A stretch of 64,000 nucleotides of DNA from Rutidosis leptorrhynchoides. Taxonomy: Eukaryota; Streptophyta; Magnoliopsida; Asterales; Asteraceae. The notes under the pieces are model-generated. The model had not been told where the DNA came from. It saw only the letters and a program-made list of their open reading frames with translations, and searched no databases. Position numbers and translations under genes: made by a program. Position 1 is the stretch's first letter. Every line of letters starts with the position of its first letter. Below are positions 54,746 to 64,000 of the stretch, piece by piece. The stretch spans positions 631,393,501-631,457,500 of the forward strand of contig NC_092335.1 of NCBI RefSeq assembly GCF_046630445.1, in the 5' to 3' direction.

Positions 54746-56165
54746 CGCTACACAAATAAATACATTATATACGTACACGCATAATTATTCCACTCACCTT
54801 GGAATGTCCGCACGAGTAGTGTATTATGATCTCCGTCCTCATATCCGAGCAAATAGTTACCTATATCGCACATAGGCACAATATACACATAAATATACAT
54901 TCTCTAAAAGAGAATCCGACACACCTATCCCTTAGCCGAGGGACCACACCTTGCTCGCCAAAACCCTCCCATTTAACACCTAATGGACACAAACCAATTA
55001 CCACTTCGGGTGGTAATTCAAACCAACACAAAAAAGTACAATTTAATCCAAATCATACTTTACGCAAATTAGACCAAACCTATGTCTTAACACTAAATTA
55101 CTACTTAGGTAGTAATCATTTCAAACGTCATTCGCACCAAAACCCCAACACGTGCAATATTGACCCATATTGCATTTGACCACGTTTGACTTATTGTTAA
55201 AATACCATTTTAACCCAAAATCACTTCCAACGATTAATTACATCTAAAAACGTCCTTTAACATTTAACAAAAGTGTTTAAACATCTATTTGATCAAAACT
55301 AGTTTGACACCAATTAACACTTGAATCAAACATTTATATTCTTGGTTCATCAAATCTTGACTCATAACTTAGTTTGACACCAATTCAAGGTTAACACCCA
55401 TTTTGACCAACAAACGTGTTCTTATGAACATCTAAATCACCAACACATTTACAACCTAGTGATTAATACCCAAACCAATGACAAATACTTCCAAATTTGT
55501 CATCTAACCCTAACCCACAATAGTCGAGTTCAATCACACTAACAATACAACAAAACCCCTAAATTCATGAGAAATGGGGTTTGGAACCCTAACTAACATA
55601 AACCCTAAACATGAACAAGAATCTTGAACAATGAAGTTCGGATTCGAGGCTTACCACTACTCTCAAAACGTAGCTAGGAGCGAGATAAACAACTTTAACA
55701 CTTGAGCTTTCACCCGAAACAAGCTTCTTCTTCCCCAAATCGAGCTTCCTCTCTCTAGAAGTGGGTTTCTCTCTCTAAGATGAGAAGAGAGTGTTTGAGT
55801 GGAAGAGGATGAGGTGGAATGAAGATAAGATAAGCTTGGAACCAGTTTTGTGGCCAAAAACCTGGCCTTAAAGTGAAAAGACCAATTTGCCCCTTTAAAA
55901 TCCCTTAAAAAAACGTATCTTGATGTCAGCTCCATTTGCGCGCCGCGCACTACAACTGAAAGTGAAGTCAGCCAGCTTTTCTGAAGTTCAGGGACTGGAA
56001 TTGACTAAGTCTGATTCTGATGCAAAATCTGAAAATGCACAAGTGTTAGGCTCACTTTCAGTGGCACTTTCTGATACACACATTTACTGACACTTTCAGG
56101 AGCATTTTCTAACGCACAAAATTCAGGATCTTACAGATTGCTTCCGATTGGACTTCCGGCCAATA

Positions 56166-57478
56166 AGTATGAAAACAAATTTTAAAAAAATAAATTTGAG
56201 ACGCTATGAAAATGGTAAAATCAAATTTTCATGGGTTTTAAATCCTGCCTGAAATTTACTTTAGACTCTAAGAGTCAGTCAAGTCGCCAATAAATCGACG
56301 CTTGCTGTCAACTCAATAACTAGAGCCTAAGAGTCGGTCATGACACATTGGAACATGGTTCATTAATGGTGCACTGCGAGAATTCAAAACAAGTGAGAAA
56401 TGACGTGGAGCTATGATTTGTGTATTTTGGTACTATGGTTTTTAGTGCGAACCTTTGCACATAATTAACCCTCACTATGAGTAACCGAGTTAGGATACAA
56501 AAAAAGGTGAAAAGTTCTACTCGATGGGAAAGTTCACCTCAATTTGGCAAGTGAGACTTCCTAACCCTATAACCTGGGTAAAGGCTATTCCTCTACAAGC
56601 TACATGTTCTATGAACACTTGAGCAAATCTGAAAGCTGAGTACGGAGTATTATTATTTAATATGTTTGAGATTCTTAAGTTTTGACGATTCGTGATATTT
56701 ATGTAAACAAAGTTTTCTTTGATTAAGATAGTATAAATTATTTTATATAAAAAAATTGCTTTTAATGATGTAAAAATTTGGGGAATTATACCAATTTTGG
56801 TTGTTTTCTAAGTTGTTTTGACGCTGTTTATGCATGATCAGGTTGTTAAGGGAATTCCCTTTGTAGTTTTACGAGTTTACTTCTGTTGGTTTGTATGTGC
56901 GCAATGTAATAGATTGTAAGTGGATTCAATTTCAATAGATAGATGTGTCAAATAAATCCTAGTATCTATCAATCGAAAGTGTCCGCTCTGATTCAATATT
57001 ATATAGATCTATTCTGATTTAATTTTTTCTGTCTTTTCCAAAAAAAAAAAAAGATGGTAATTCAATATAATATCATAATACAAAAGAAGATAACACAACA
57101 TCGGCCAATATACATCAATTTCTAACCAAAACCCCAAAAATCCATTTCGGTTTGGTTACTTTCAGGCCCAACCCATATTATGAACACCCAAAACCCGAGG
57201 GATATATGTTTAATAAAATATTCATAACCTCATATGCATGAATAAAATTTCCCCATTTTCATTGTCTTTATTTATTTTTCTAACTTCCTTTGCAAACAAT
57301 CCGTATTAATTGTTCTAAAAATAACAACGTACCAAAAAAGAAACAATAGTCTTATTTCACAAGAAACTCACCACCTCACACTCTCCCTATTTATTCGAAT
57401 CTCACTCAATTCACAACCCATTATATTCACCATTTCTCCCACCCCTTCATCTTCACAACCCAACCCAATCCGACCCAA
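56166..57478. other. Intergenic DNA and PDC 5' region
   Basis: AT-rich sequence without a recognised repeat up to about 57100. Around 57129-57133 (AAACC) and 57149-57157 (GGTTTGGTT) are words resembling anaerobic response elements of fermentative plant genes. A CT/CA-rich stretch at 57365-57470 looks like the PDC leader, with CCCTATTTATTCG near 57384 as a possible TATA-type box. These regulatory readings are tentative. Confidence 0.4.
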
Positions 57479-60400
57479 ATGGCTGATGCAACTGAAGGTA
57501 CCAAAGATTCCACATTGGGCTGCCACCTGGCACGCCGCTTAGTCGAGGTCGGTATAACCGATATCTTCACTGTCCCTGGTGACTTTAACCTCACCCTCCT
57601 TGATCACCTTATTGCTGAACCTCGTTTAAAAAACATTGGTTGTTGTAACGAGCTTAATGCGGGCTACGCTGCAGATGGTTATGCGCGGGCCCGTGGTGCT
57701 GCTGCGTGTGTCGTTACGTTTACTGTTGGTGGGTTGAGTGTGATTAATGCTATTGCCGGTGCTTATAGTGAGAATTTACCTGTTATTTGTATTGTTGGTG
57801 GCCCGAATTCTAATGATTTCGGGACGAACCGGATCCTTCATCATACAATTGGGATACCTGATTTTAGCCAGGAGTTAAGGTGTTTTCAGACTGTTACTTG
57901 TTACCAGGTAAACTATGTTGCTATACAATTTGTTGATTTTTTGAGGTATCTTGTATATAACGGGTCAAATAAATGGATCTGAAATATTCGTGTCCAAAAG
58001 AAACATATTTTTAGTGTTAAAAATGGGTGGAGCATCACCCGTTTACAACCTTTTAAATCATTTTATGGAACTAGATTAATATTGTTATAGTTTGGTTTAT
58101 ATACATTATGTTCAAAATGCTAATTGAATAATAGAACCACGGGTGAATGGTGTTTCGGGTCAACCTAACCCAACCCATTTTGAACAAAAATGATCCGATT
58201 TTATAGTTTAAAAAAAAAGATAAAAAATACAAGTATGTTTATTAAACTAAATATTTCTGTATAAAATGATAGATGATCTTTTGGGGCTACCCAACTCAAC
58301 CCATTTTGACCCTTAAAAACCCGTTTTATTGGTTTGAAATATTACATCAATAACGCTAGTGGATAATGTGAAAAACGGATAATTCATCTCTTTGGGTCAA
58401 CCCGGTCCAGCTCAATTTGGCTAGTAAAAATGACCCATCCAAAATAGTTTGATATCTTATGATTACAACACTACGTAGTATGTATTTATGGGTAGCCAAT
58501 AAGCCATCTGTACACCATCAAAATTTATCCATTAAAAAACTAAAACTGTTTTAGAGGGTTATAGAGTACAACATCTCATCACCATTTATTTATAAAAACA
58601 ATGGACAAAAGGTGTTTCGTGTCAACCCGATCCAACTCATTTTTTACCTATAAAAATGACCCATTTTCATAGTTTGATATATATATTATGTTTGAAATTC
58701 ATATGGGCAAAAGGTGTTTCGGGTCAACCCAACCAAAGTCCTTTTTGACCCATTACCCAACGTTCCCCATACAATCTATTTAACCATATCTTCTAAAATC
58801 ATTCAGGCCGTGATTAGTCATTTGGAAGACGCTCATGAGCAAATTGATCGGGCGATTTCAACTGCCCTTCGAGAAAGCAAGCCCGTTTATATCAGCGTCA
58901 GTTGCAACCTACCCGGCATTCCTCATCCTACCTTTAGCCACGAACCAATCCCATTTTCGCTCATTCCACGGTAATCAAAACTTGTACAGTACAACACATA
59001 TATAATCATATACATACATTTATTTAACATTTTTTTAATTATTTATTATATTTATACAGTTCGAGTAACCAGTCAGGACTAGAAGCTGCAGCAGAGGCAG
59101 CAGCTGCCTTCCTAGACAAGGCGGTAAAGCCCGTATTAGTCGGTGGTCCCAAACTACGTGTCGCCAAAGCAACACAAGCATTCGTAGAATTCGCTGATGC
59201 AAGCGGGTACGCGGTTTCGGTTATGCCTTCGGGTAAAGGGATGGTCCCCGAGACTCACGAGCATTTTATCGGGACCTACTGGGGTGCAGTGGGGACCGCA
59301 TTTTGTGGTGAGATCGTTGAATCCGCCGATGCTTATTTGTTCGTGGGGCCCATTTTCAACGACTACAGTTCAGTTGGTTACTCGTTACTAATCAAAAAGG
59401 AAAAAGCTATTATCGTGCAGCCTGATCGCGTTGTTGTGGGAAACGGGCCCGCTTTTGGGTGCGTTTTGATGAAGGATTTTCTTGAAGAACTTGCGAAAGT
59501 CATTAAGAAAAACACGACGGCGTACGAGAATTATCATCGAATTTTTGTTACTGAAGGACAGCCGCCGCAACCGGAACCTAACGAACCGTTAAGGGTTAAT
59601 ATATTGTTTCATCATATACAGAATATTTTAAGTGAAAATACTGCAGTGCTTGCGGAAACAGGGGATTCGTGGTTTAATTGTCAGAAGTTGAAGTTGCCTG
59701 ATGGATGTGGGTAGGTGATTAATGATGTTTTTTTTAAAGATTTTTTTTATGTGATTTATTGTTGATTTATGCAAATAAAGAGGGAGAAAAGTGTGTGTTG
59801 TACTTCCAGATATGAATTTCAAATGCAGTATGGGTCAATCGGTTGGTCTGTTGGTGCACTTCTTGGTTATGCTCAGTCGATACCTGACAAAAGGGTCATT
59901 GCTTGCATCGGTGATGGCAGTTTTCAGGTAGCAAAACTTTGCATTTTCAATAATGATTTACATTAGAGGGTGCAAAATGGGTGGGTTGGTTGTGTTGGAT
60001 AACAAGCTAAACGCTTCTCATCCAAGACGTTTTACAATAACTTGTTTTTAGCTAAACTTACATTAACCAATGTTAGGGGCATCTTAGAGGGTACCCAAGG
60101 CTATCGAACATGTCCCAAATTTTGAAAAGGCACAAAAGTTTAAAAACCCTATATATATACTTGTTTTTACGTCTGTCCAAGCAGTGCAAAAAGAACTTAC
60201 AGCCGCAAAATAACTTTGATCGACACAAATTACCTCAAGTTAGATGTCATTTTGATCGAGACATCTCGAAATCAAAGATAACTTGTTTTGCTATTTAATA
60301 TGATAAATGATTAGTAGTATTACCTTTTTATGTGAACTGGAAATTTTATTTTAGTGCTTATAAAAGCTCATTTTTATGGCCCTGACTAATTTAGTTCACT

Positions 60401-60948
60401 GATCTATTTGACCATTTCGTTTCATTTAAATCAATATTTATTTTTTTACCTGGGATAAAAGAAAGTTCATATTGATTAAGCATTATGATTGCCTGCAGGT
60501 AACAGCACAAGACGTGACAACGATGATTAGAAACGAACAAAAGAGCATAATATTCCTCATAAACAACGGAGGCTACACTATTGAAGTTGAGATCCATGAC
60601 GGACCTTATAATGTGATCAAGAACTGGAACTATACTGGTGTCGTTGAAGCCTTCAACAATGGTGATGGTAAACTGTGGACTGCAAAGGTACTGTTAGTGA
60701 AAACCTCAACCTAATCAATGTTAACTTTTATATTTCTAAAAAGTAGAAACTAATAACTAATTGATGGAAATTAACAGGTGACATGTGAAGAGGAGCTGGT
60801 AGAGGCAATAGCAACAGCAACAGGAGAAAAAGAAGATCATTTGTGCTTCATTGAGGTGATGGTTCATAAGGATGATACCAGCAAAGAACTTTTGGAATGG
60901 GGTTCGAGAGTCTGCTCGGCTAATAGCCGCCCTCCTAATCCGCAGTGA
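57479..60948 (+). CDS. PDC: Pyruvate decarboxylase (thiamine diphosphate enzyme)
   Basis: Six exons: 57479-57907, 58807-58970, 59060-59710, 59810-59927, 60499-60687, 60778-60948; 1722 nt, 573 residues. All introns are GT..AG in matching phase. PDC converts pyruvate to acetaldehyde and CO2 in the cytosol, the first step of ethanolic fermentation under low oxygen. The N-terminal domain has the cofactor-activating Glu 58 (CCNELNAGY) and the paired His 121-122 (RILHHTIG) of the active site. The central domain follows. The C-terminal domain has the thiamine diphosphate/Mg motif GDGS at 449-452 with NN at 476-477, and [18 protein letters not shown]. The protein ends ANSRPPNPQ, as plant PDCs do. The N-terminus is about 20-30 residues shorter than in many plant PDCs; no upstream in-frame extension was evident, and the ATG at 57479 follows a CT-rich leader. 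The gene looks intact. Confidence 0.97.
58140..58760. repeat. Diverged minisatellite in PDC intron 1
   Basis: The phrase GGTGTTTCGGGTCAACC and its variants, followed by CCATTTTGACCC-like words, occur near 58149, 58277, 58388, 58608 and 58707, at spacings of about 100-220 bp. The copies are quite diverged. They lie fully inside intron 1. Confidence 0.65.
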
Positions 60949-61223
60949 TTTTATATTTATATTATTATCATTTTACGACATAATTAAAGAATTTTTTGTT
61001 TATTTGTTTGAGGGTCTATCGTTTATGCTGTAGAGGAGTAACACAGATTTTGATATTATATTATTGTGGTTTTTATTAAGAATGTTTCTGTTGAGGGTTT
61101 TATGGTTTATTGACAAGTCAATGAACAAAGATAGCTAACACAATACTATGGTACCATGTATTTCAAGTCTCAACATCTATACACAAATAGGATCACCTAA
61201 AGAGAACTGCACAAATAGACATA
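60949..61223. other. PDC 3' flank
   Basis: AT-rich, presumably with the PDC 3' UTR and polyadenylation region within the first 200 bp. No further feature is recognised. Confidence 0.5.
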
Positions 61224-61493
61224 GTTGTAAAATTACCCTGACTAGGCCATCTAGCCGGAAAAGTAGCATGCATAGTCTCCGATTTGACTGATTTATTCAG
61301 TCAAAGTTGTCATAAGTTTGTTTTGGTCTGTCATATTCGGGGTTATTCACTCAAAGTAGATCATAATCGTTTAGAGTATGTCAAATACAGTCAGAGTTGG
61401 TCATGACTAGTCCTTGACTAGTTCGACGTGGCTGATTAGTGCCTACAAGGTCCAACCGACTAATCCCCGACTAGCGACTTTTACACCCTTACA
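61224..61493. mobile_element. Degenerate hAT-like MITE (copy A)
   Basis: The left end (AGTTGTAAAATTACCCTGACTAGG) and the reverse complement of the right end (AGGGTGTAAAAGTCGCTAG) resemble each other and resemble the ends of the hAT element at 1653-5427. The interior has several GACTAGT and CAGTCAAAGTTG words and no coding sequence. A target duplication is not visible, so boundaries are approximate. Confidence 0.4.
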
Positions 61494-61553
61494 AATGGAC
61501 TAATCAAAGATAACCAACCTAAAGTAACACTAGCAGTAAACAATTCCAGCCAA

Positions 61554-61997
61554 GGGTGTATTAAGCTTGAAATGAATAAATTGGTCCTAACAGATCCAAG
61601 TCTAGTAGTTAATCTAGAGAGAACTGATTGTTACTAAATCATTAAGTTAAGACGCCGTACCAAATCAAGTCTAGTAGTCAATCACTCAATCTTTAGAAGT
61701 GATTGTTACCGACTGATTGTAAAAGTCCCCAACAAGACTTGCTAGTTAGATTTTTAAACTAGACCCACAAGTCCAGCTTTGGAGATTTATTCAGTCAAAG
61801 TTGTCTCATCCGAGGTCCTGAGAGATCAAGTAATTCAACACATACTCAAGTCCTCCGACCTTTTATAAACCTTACGAGCAACCACAATATTCTAACCACT
61901 AGGCTACATTCAAAGTCAAAATGAGTCAACATATCACAACTTGACCGATCAATCCTACAAGAATGATAAATTCCCAACTAGCACCTTTTACAACCTT
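61554..61997. mobile_element. Degenerate hAT-like MITE (copy B)
   Basis: The right end reverse-complemented reads CAAGGTTGTAAAAGGTGCTAG and the left end CAAGGGTGTATTAAGC, similar to copy A and to the hAT element ends. Interior words overlap those of copy A (for example TTATTCAGTCAAAGTTGTC occurs in both). No target duplication was found. Confidence 0.35.
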
Positions 61998-62438
61998 GAC
62001 TGATTAAGACAATTCTGATCAAAAGACCCAAGCAAACTACAACGATCCCATAACATGATGGCAAGCCAAAAATGATTCTGAAACTCAAATTCAACTAAAA
62101 CGACAATAATTTGACAAAGCAAAGTCTGACTCCAAAATCCACCTCCAATGAGACAGATAAAGATATTAAAACTCTTGAACATTAAAGCAAAATTGTTCCA
62201 ATACGCATTAAATTCAATACAAAATTAAACGAGCCATTAAATAATAGTAAGAAATTAACACAATCAAGATGCATTTAGCTAAGATAATTCATTGAATAGC
62301 AACGATGTTGATCATAAACATCAACAAGCCATATCCAAATACATATTAGGGTTTTAAACAAAAGTACTACTTTATAACGGCTACATAAAGTAATTAAACA
62401 TATAATTTGTAAGCATAAATTATCGATTCAGATAGTTT
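61998..62438. other. RPL41 3' flank
   Basis: Sequence downstream of the minus-strand RPL41 stop. It should contain its 3' UTR, probably in 62200-62438. No other feature is recognised. Confidence 0.5.
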
Positions 62439-62611
62439 CTACTTAGATCGTTGTCTCATCTTTCGGCGCTTTCTCTTCAACCTCCTCATTCTCTTCTTCT
62501 TCCACTGCCAAACGCACCATAATCAATAATCAATCAATTAAATTAAATAAAAGTATAATTATATTGAAACAACAAATTGGATATAAAGTCATTCATTACC
62601 TTAGCCCTCAT
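62439..62611 (-). CDS. RPL41: 60S ribosomal protein L41 (eL41), 25 residues
   Basis: Minus strand, exon 1 62600-62611 (ATG AGG GCT AAG) and exon 2 62439-62504, joined across a 95-bp GT..AG intron (donor GTAATG, acceptor TTGGCAG). The 78-nt coding sequence gives MRAKWKKKRMRRLKRKRR followed by KMRQRSK and stop, the near-invariant eukaryotic eL41 sequence; 17 of its 25 residues are Arg or Lys. eL41 is the smallest ribosomal protein and bridges the two subunits. The intron after codon four explains why no ORF caller would find it. A TATA box and site II motif lie upstream. The gene appears intact. Plants usually have several copies of RPL41. Confidence 0.97.
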
Positions 62612-62691
62612 GTTGAAGCTGGTTTGATTTCAGAGATATCTGAAGAGTTGCGGCGGTGGTGTTTTCTTTTGTATTTTGGGTGGAGTGAAAA

Positions 62692-62757
62692 ATTTATAGT
62701 GGAACCCTAGTGGGTTAAGGATGGGTCCGATTTGAGAACCGGAACGTTTTTTGGGCC
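62692..62757 (-). promoter_or_regulatory. RPL41 promoter: TATA box, telo-box-like and site II motifs
   Basis: On the minus strand CTATAAAT (62692-62699) lies about 80 bp upstream of the ATG. A telo-box-like AACCCTA (plus strand 62703-62709) and TGGGCCCA (62752-62759), a palindromic site II element, lie further upstream. This combination is typical of plant ribosomal protein genes. Confidence 0.65.
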
Positions 62758-62801
62758 CACGATATTGGGTCGGATTGCTTTTTTGCTTTTCTTTTTTTCC
62801 A

Positions 62802-63225
62802 GGGATTATCAACAAAAAGTCCACTTTTTTACCTTTTTTGTGTGAGAGCTTAAAGAAAGAAAAAAATTTTAATTTGTCTTTGCAAAGAGCAAGATGTCTT
62901 GCTTCCTTGCGCCTTGCGACCTTGCTTCCACCTGAGAGCAAGGAGCAAGGACGCAAGGTGCACCTTGCTCCCAGGTGAAAGCAAGACGCACATTGCGTCC
63001 TTGCTCCCAGGTGGAAGCAAGGGAGCAAGAGGCACCTTGCGTCCTTGCTCTCAGGTGGAAGCAAGGGAGCAAGAGGCACCTTGCTCCTTGCTTCCAGGTG
63101 AAACCAAGGACGCAAGGAGCAAGGGAGCAATGCATCTTGCTCCTTGCTAGGGCAAATTGACAATTTTTTTTTTTTGAGCTCTCACGCAAAAAAGTCAAAA
63201 AAATGGACTTTTTGATAATAATCCC
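62802..63225. mobile_element. Mutator-like MITE with internal minisatellite, 424 bp, next to the RPL41 promoter
   Basis: The ends are inverted over about 50 bp: GGGATTATCAACAAAAAGTC and, reverse-complemented from the right, GGGATTATTATCAAAAAGTC, continuing through GTGAGAGCT on both sides. Flanks are TTTTTTCCA (62793-62801) and TTTTTTCAA (63226-63234), a 9-bp duplication with one mismatch, which is the Mutator size. Because the flanks are T-rich the duplication is suggestive only. The middle is a GC-rich minisatellite (62884-63150). Frames of 60-177 residues over it are repeat artefacts. Confidence 0.65.
62884..63150. repeat. GC-rich minisatellite of CTTGCTCC/GGAGCAAG words
   Basis: Words such as CCTTGCTCCCAGGTGGAAGC and GCAAGGGAGCAAG recur in units of roughly 45-50 bp, and the CTTGC and GCAAG words are each other's reverse complement. 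The tract can therefore fold into many alternative hairpins. Confidence 0.85.
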
Positions 63226-63234
63226 TTTTTTCAA

Positions 63235-63480
63235 AGAATATTAACCAAATTACCTTTTATTAATGTATAATCATTTGCCCAAAAACATTTTTTTCATAAA
63301 AATACCCATGTAAATAGCAAGAAGCAACTCGCAAATTACTAGTGAGCACTTGCGACTTGTAATTACCTGATAATACTGTTGCTAGTGAACGAGATATTTG
63401 TTGCGAGCCCGGACTATGCCTTCGCACAAGGTGCATGCGATTTGTAGTCAGTATATGCGGTGGCGGAACTAGGTTTTTTT
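63235..63480. other. Intergenic spacer
   Basis: No gene or repeat end is recognised. A few short words with GCAAG and CTTGCGA recall the neighbouring minisatellite. Confidence 0.45.
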
Positions 63481-64000
63481 TGAAGTGGCCCGTCCTAATT
63501 CATCCGGACGAAGTCCATATCGATTGCAAACGATTCACAATAGTTGGTTACATCGCGAGGTACTTGACCTCTATATGATACAATTTTACAAACATTGCAT
63601 TCGTTTTTAAAAGACAAACTTTCATTACATCGAAAGTTGACGGCATACATACCATTTCATAATACATCCAACTATAATTGACTTAATAATAATTTTGTTG
63701 AATTCAACGACTCGAATGCAACGTCTTTCAAAATATGCCATGAATGACCCCAAGTAATATCCCTAAAATGAGCTAATGCACAGCGGAAGATTTCTTTAAT
63801 ACCTGAGAATAAACATGCTTTAAAGTGTCAACCAAAAAGTTTGTGAGTTCATTAGTTTATCATAATCGATCATTTCCATAATTTTAATAGACCGCAAGAT
63901 TTTCATTTCCATTTCTCATAAATATACGTCTCATGCATAGAGACAAAAATCATTCATATGGATTGAACACCTGGTTACCGACATTAACAAGATGCATATA
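63481..64000 (-). mobile_element. 3' end of a Tekay-like LTR, running off the window
   Basis: On the minus strand it ends GGACGGGCCACTTCA at 63481, comparable to GGACGGGTTATGACA of the inner Tekay LTR. Upstream in that direction the words GAGGTCAAGTACCTCGCGAT and ATTCTCAGGT...CTTCCGCTG match the order in the inner LTR (GAGGTCAATACCTCGC, ATTCTCAGGT...CTTCCGCTGC). It is a diverged relative in minus orientation. Most of the element lies beyond base 64000. Confidence 0.7.

Larger units (their letters stand above)
51789..56135 (-). mobile_element. Tekay-like solo LTR with target duplication GATTG
   Basis: GATTG occurs at 51784-51788 and 56136-56140. Read on the minus strand the LTR starts TGTAAGATCCTGAATTTT at 56135 and ends GGGTCGTTACA at 51789, comparable to the LTR ends at 38051 and 48995. 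A CT-rich leader with GAGAGAGAAACCC near 55760-55780 supports minus orientation. Without the nested solo LTR it is about 2.5 kb. No internal region or primer site is present. A minisatellite lies at 54514-54745. The 95-residue frame near 55700-55950 lies in the leader and is not taken as a gene. Confidence 0.8.
51618..56165 (-). mobile_element. Au-like SINE, split by a Tekay solo LTR
   Basis: On the minus strand the pieces 56165-56141 and 51788-51618 join to a short element with GGAAGCAATCTCTCTATCC, then GGATAGGGGAAGG and CTCACCTCTCCATA, ending in a TTG-rich tail (GGGTTTTGTTATTGTTGTTG). This pattern of CTCTACC/GGGTAGGGG/AAGG and a TTG tail is what I know from Au-type plant SINEs. A tRNA-like head with A and B boxes is not evident, so the 5' end is probably truncated. 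No target duplication was found. Confidence 0.55.

Noticed and set aside
55663-55950. 95-residue minus-strand frame in the Tekay solo LTR
   Set aside because: It covers the CT-rich leader, has no domain and the element has no internal region.
62630-63234. Open frames of 60-177 residues on both strands
   Set aside because: They run over the MITE minisatellite, lack conserved domains and overlap the RPL41 upstream region.

Overview
The window is nuclear DNA of a flowering plant, almost certainly a eudicot. It has spliced genes with GT..AG introns, plant-type promoters (site II, telo-box and TATA motifs) and long AT-rich intergenic stretches filled with nested plant transposons. The repeat style (Tekay chromovirus LTRs beginning TGTAACGACCC, a SIRE-like Copia LTR, Tork/Tnt1 Copia, an Au-like SINE) resembles large Asteraceae genomes, but that family assignment is inference only.

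Four host genes are supported. EIF3I (10719-14594, +, 8 exons) encodes the WD40 subunit i of translation initiation factor eIF3. RanBP1 (16499-18289, +, 4 exons) encodes the Ran-GTP binding cofactor of nucleocytoplasmic transport. PDC (57479-60948, +, 6 exons) encodes pyruvate decarboxylase, the entry enzyme of ethanolic fermentation. RPL41 (62439-62611, -, 2 exons) encodes the 25-residue ribosomal protein eL41 and is too small for ordinary ORF calling. All four reading frames close exactly when the introns are removed. EIF3I, RanBP1 and RPL41 share a promoter style typical of plant translation and growth genes.

The rest is layered mobile DNA. At 1-9.4 kb a decayed Tork/Tnt1-type Copia element (-) was split by a hAT transposon at 1653-5427 (8-bp target duplication CGCTGAAG, multi-exon transposase with one frameshift) and was cut at its far end by a Gypsy LTR that leaves the window at base 1. 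Small MITEs lie upstream of EIF3I and inside its fifth intron.

From 20.3 to 51.5 kb lies one deep nest. The 3' end of a SIRE-like Copia element has its 3' LTR (22562-51473) split by a Tekay-type Gypsy element (24008-48995, TSD ATATA). That element carries in its 5' LTR a second, very young and apparently intact Tekay element (26189-37209, TSD TGCTT) and carries a solo LTR inside an extra ORF upstream of gag. A further solo LTR (49192-50868, TSD GTGAT) sits in the same Copia LTR.

From 51.6 to 56.2 kb a SINE is split by a Tekay-type solo LTR (TSD GATTG), which itself contains a solo LTR (TSD GTAAA) of the same family as the one at 39102-41091. After PDC come two degenerate hAT-like MITEs, RPL41, a Mutator-like MITE with an internal GC-rich minisatellite close to the RPL41 promoter, and another Gypsy LTR leaving the window at base 64000.

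The most noteworthy points are the near-identical LTRs and open gag-pol of the inner Tekay element, the extra acidic ORF between primer binding site and gag in both Tekay elements, the hAT element with its subterminal repeats, and the unannotatably small RPL41 gene with a structured MITE beside its promoter. All comparisons were made by eye; no alignment or database search was run.
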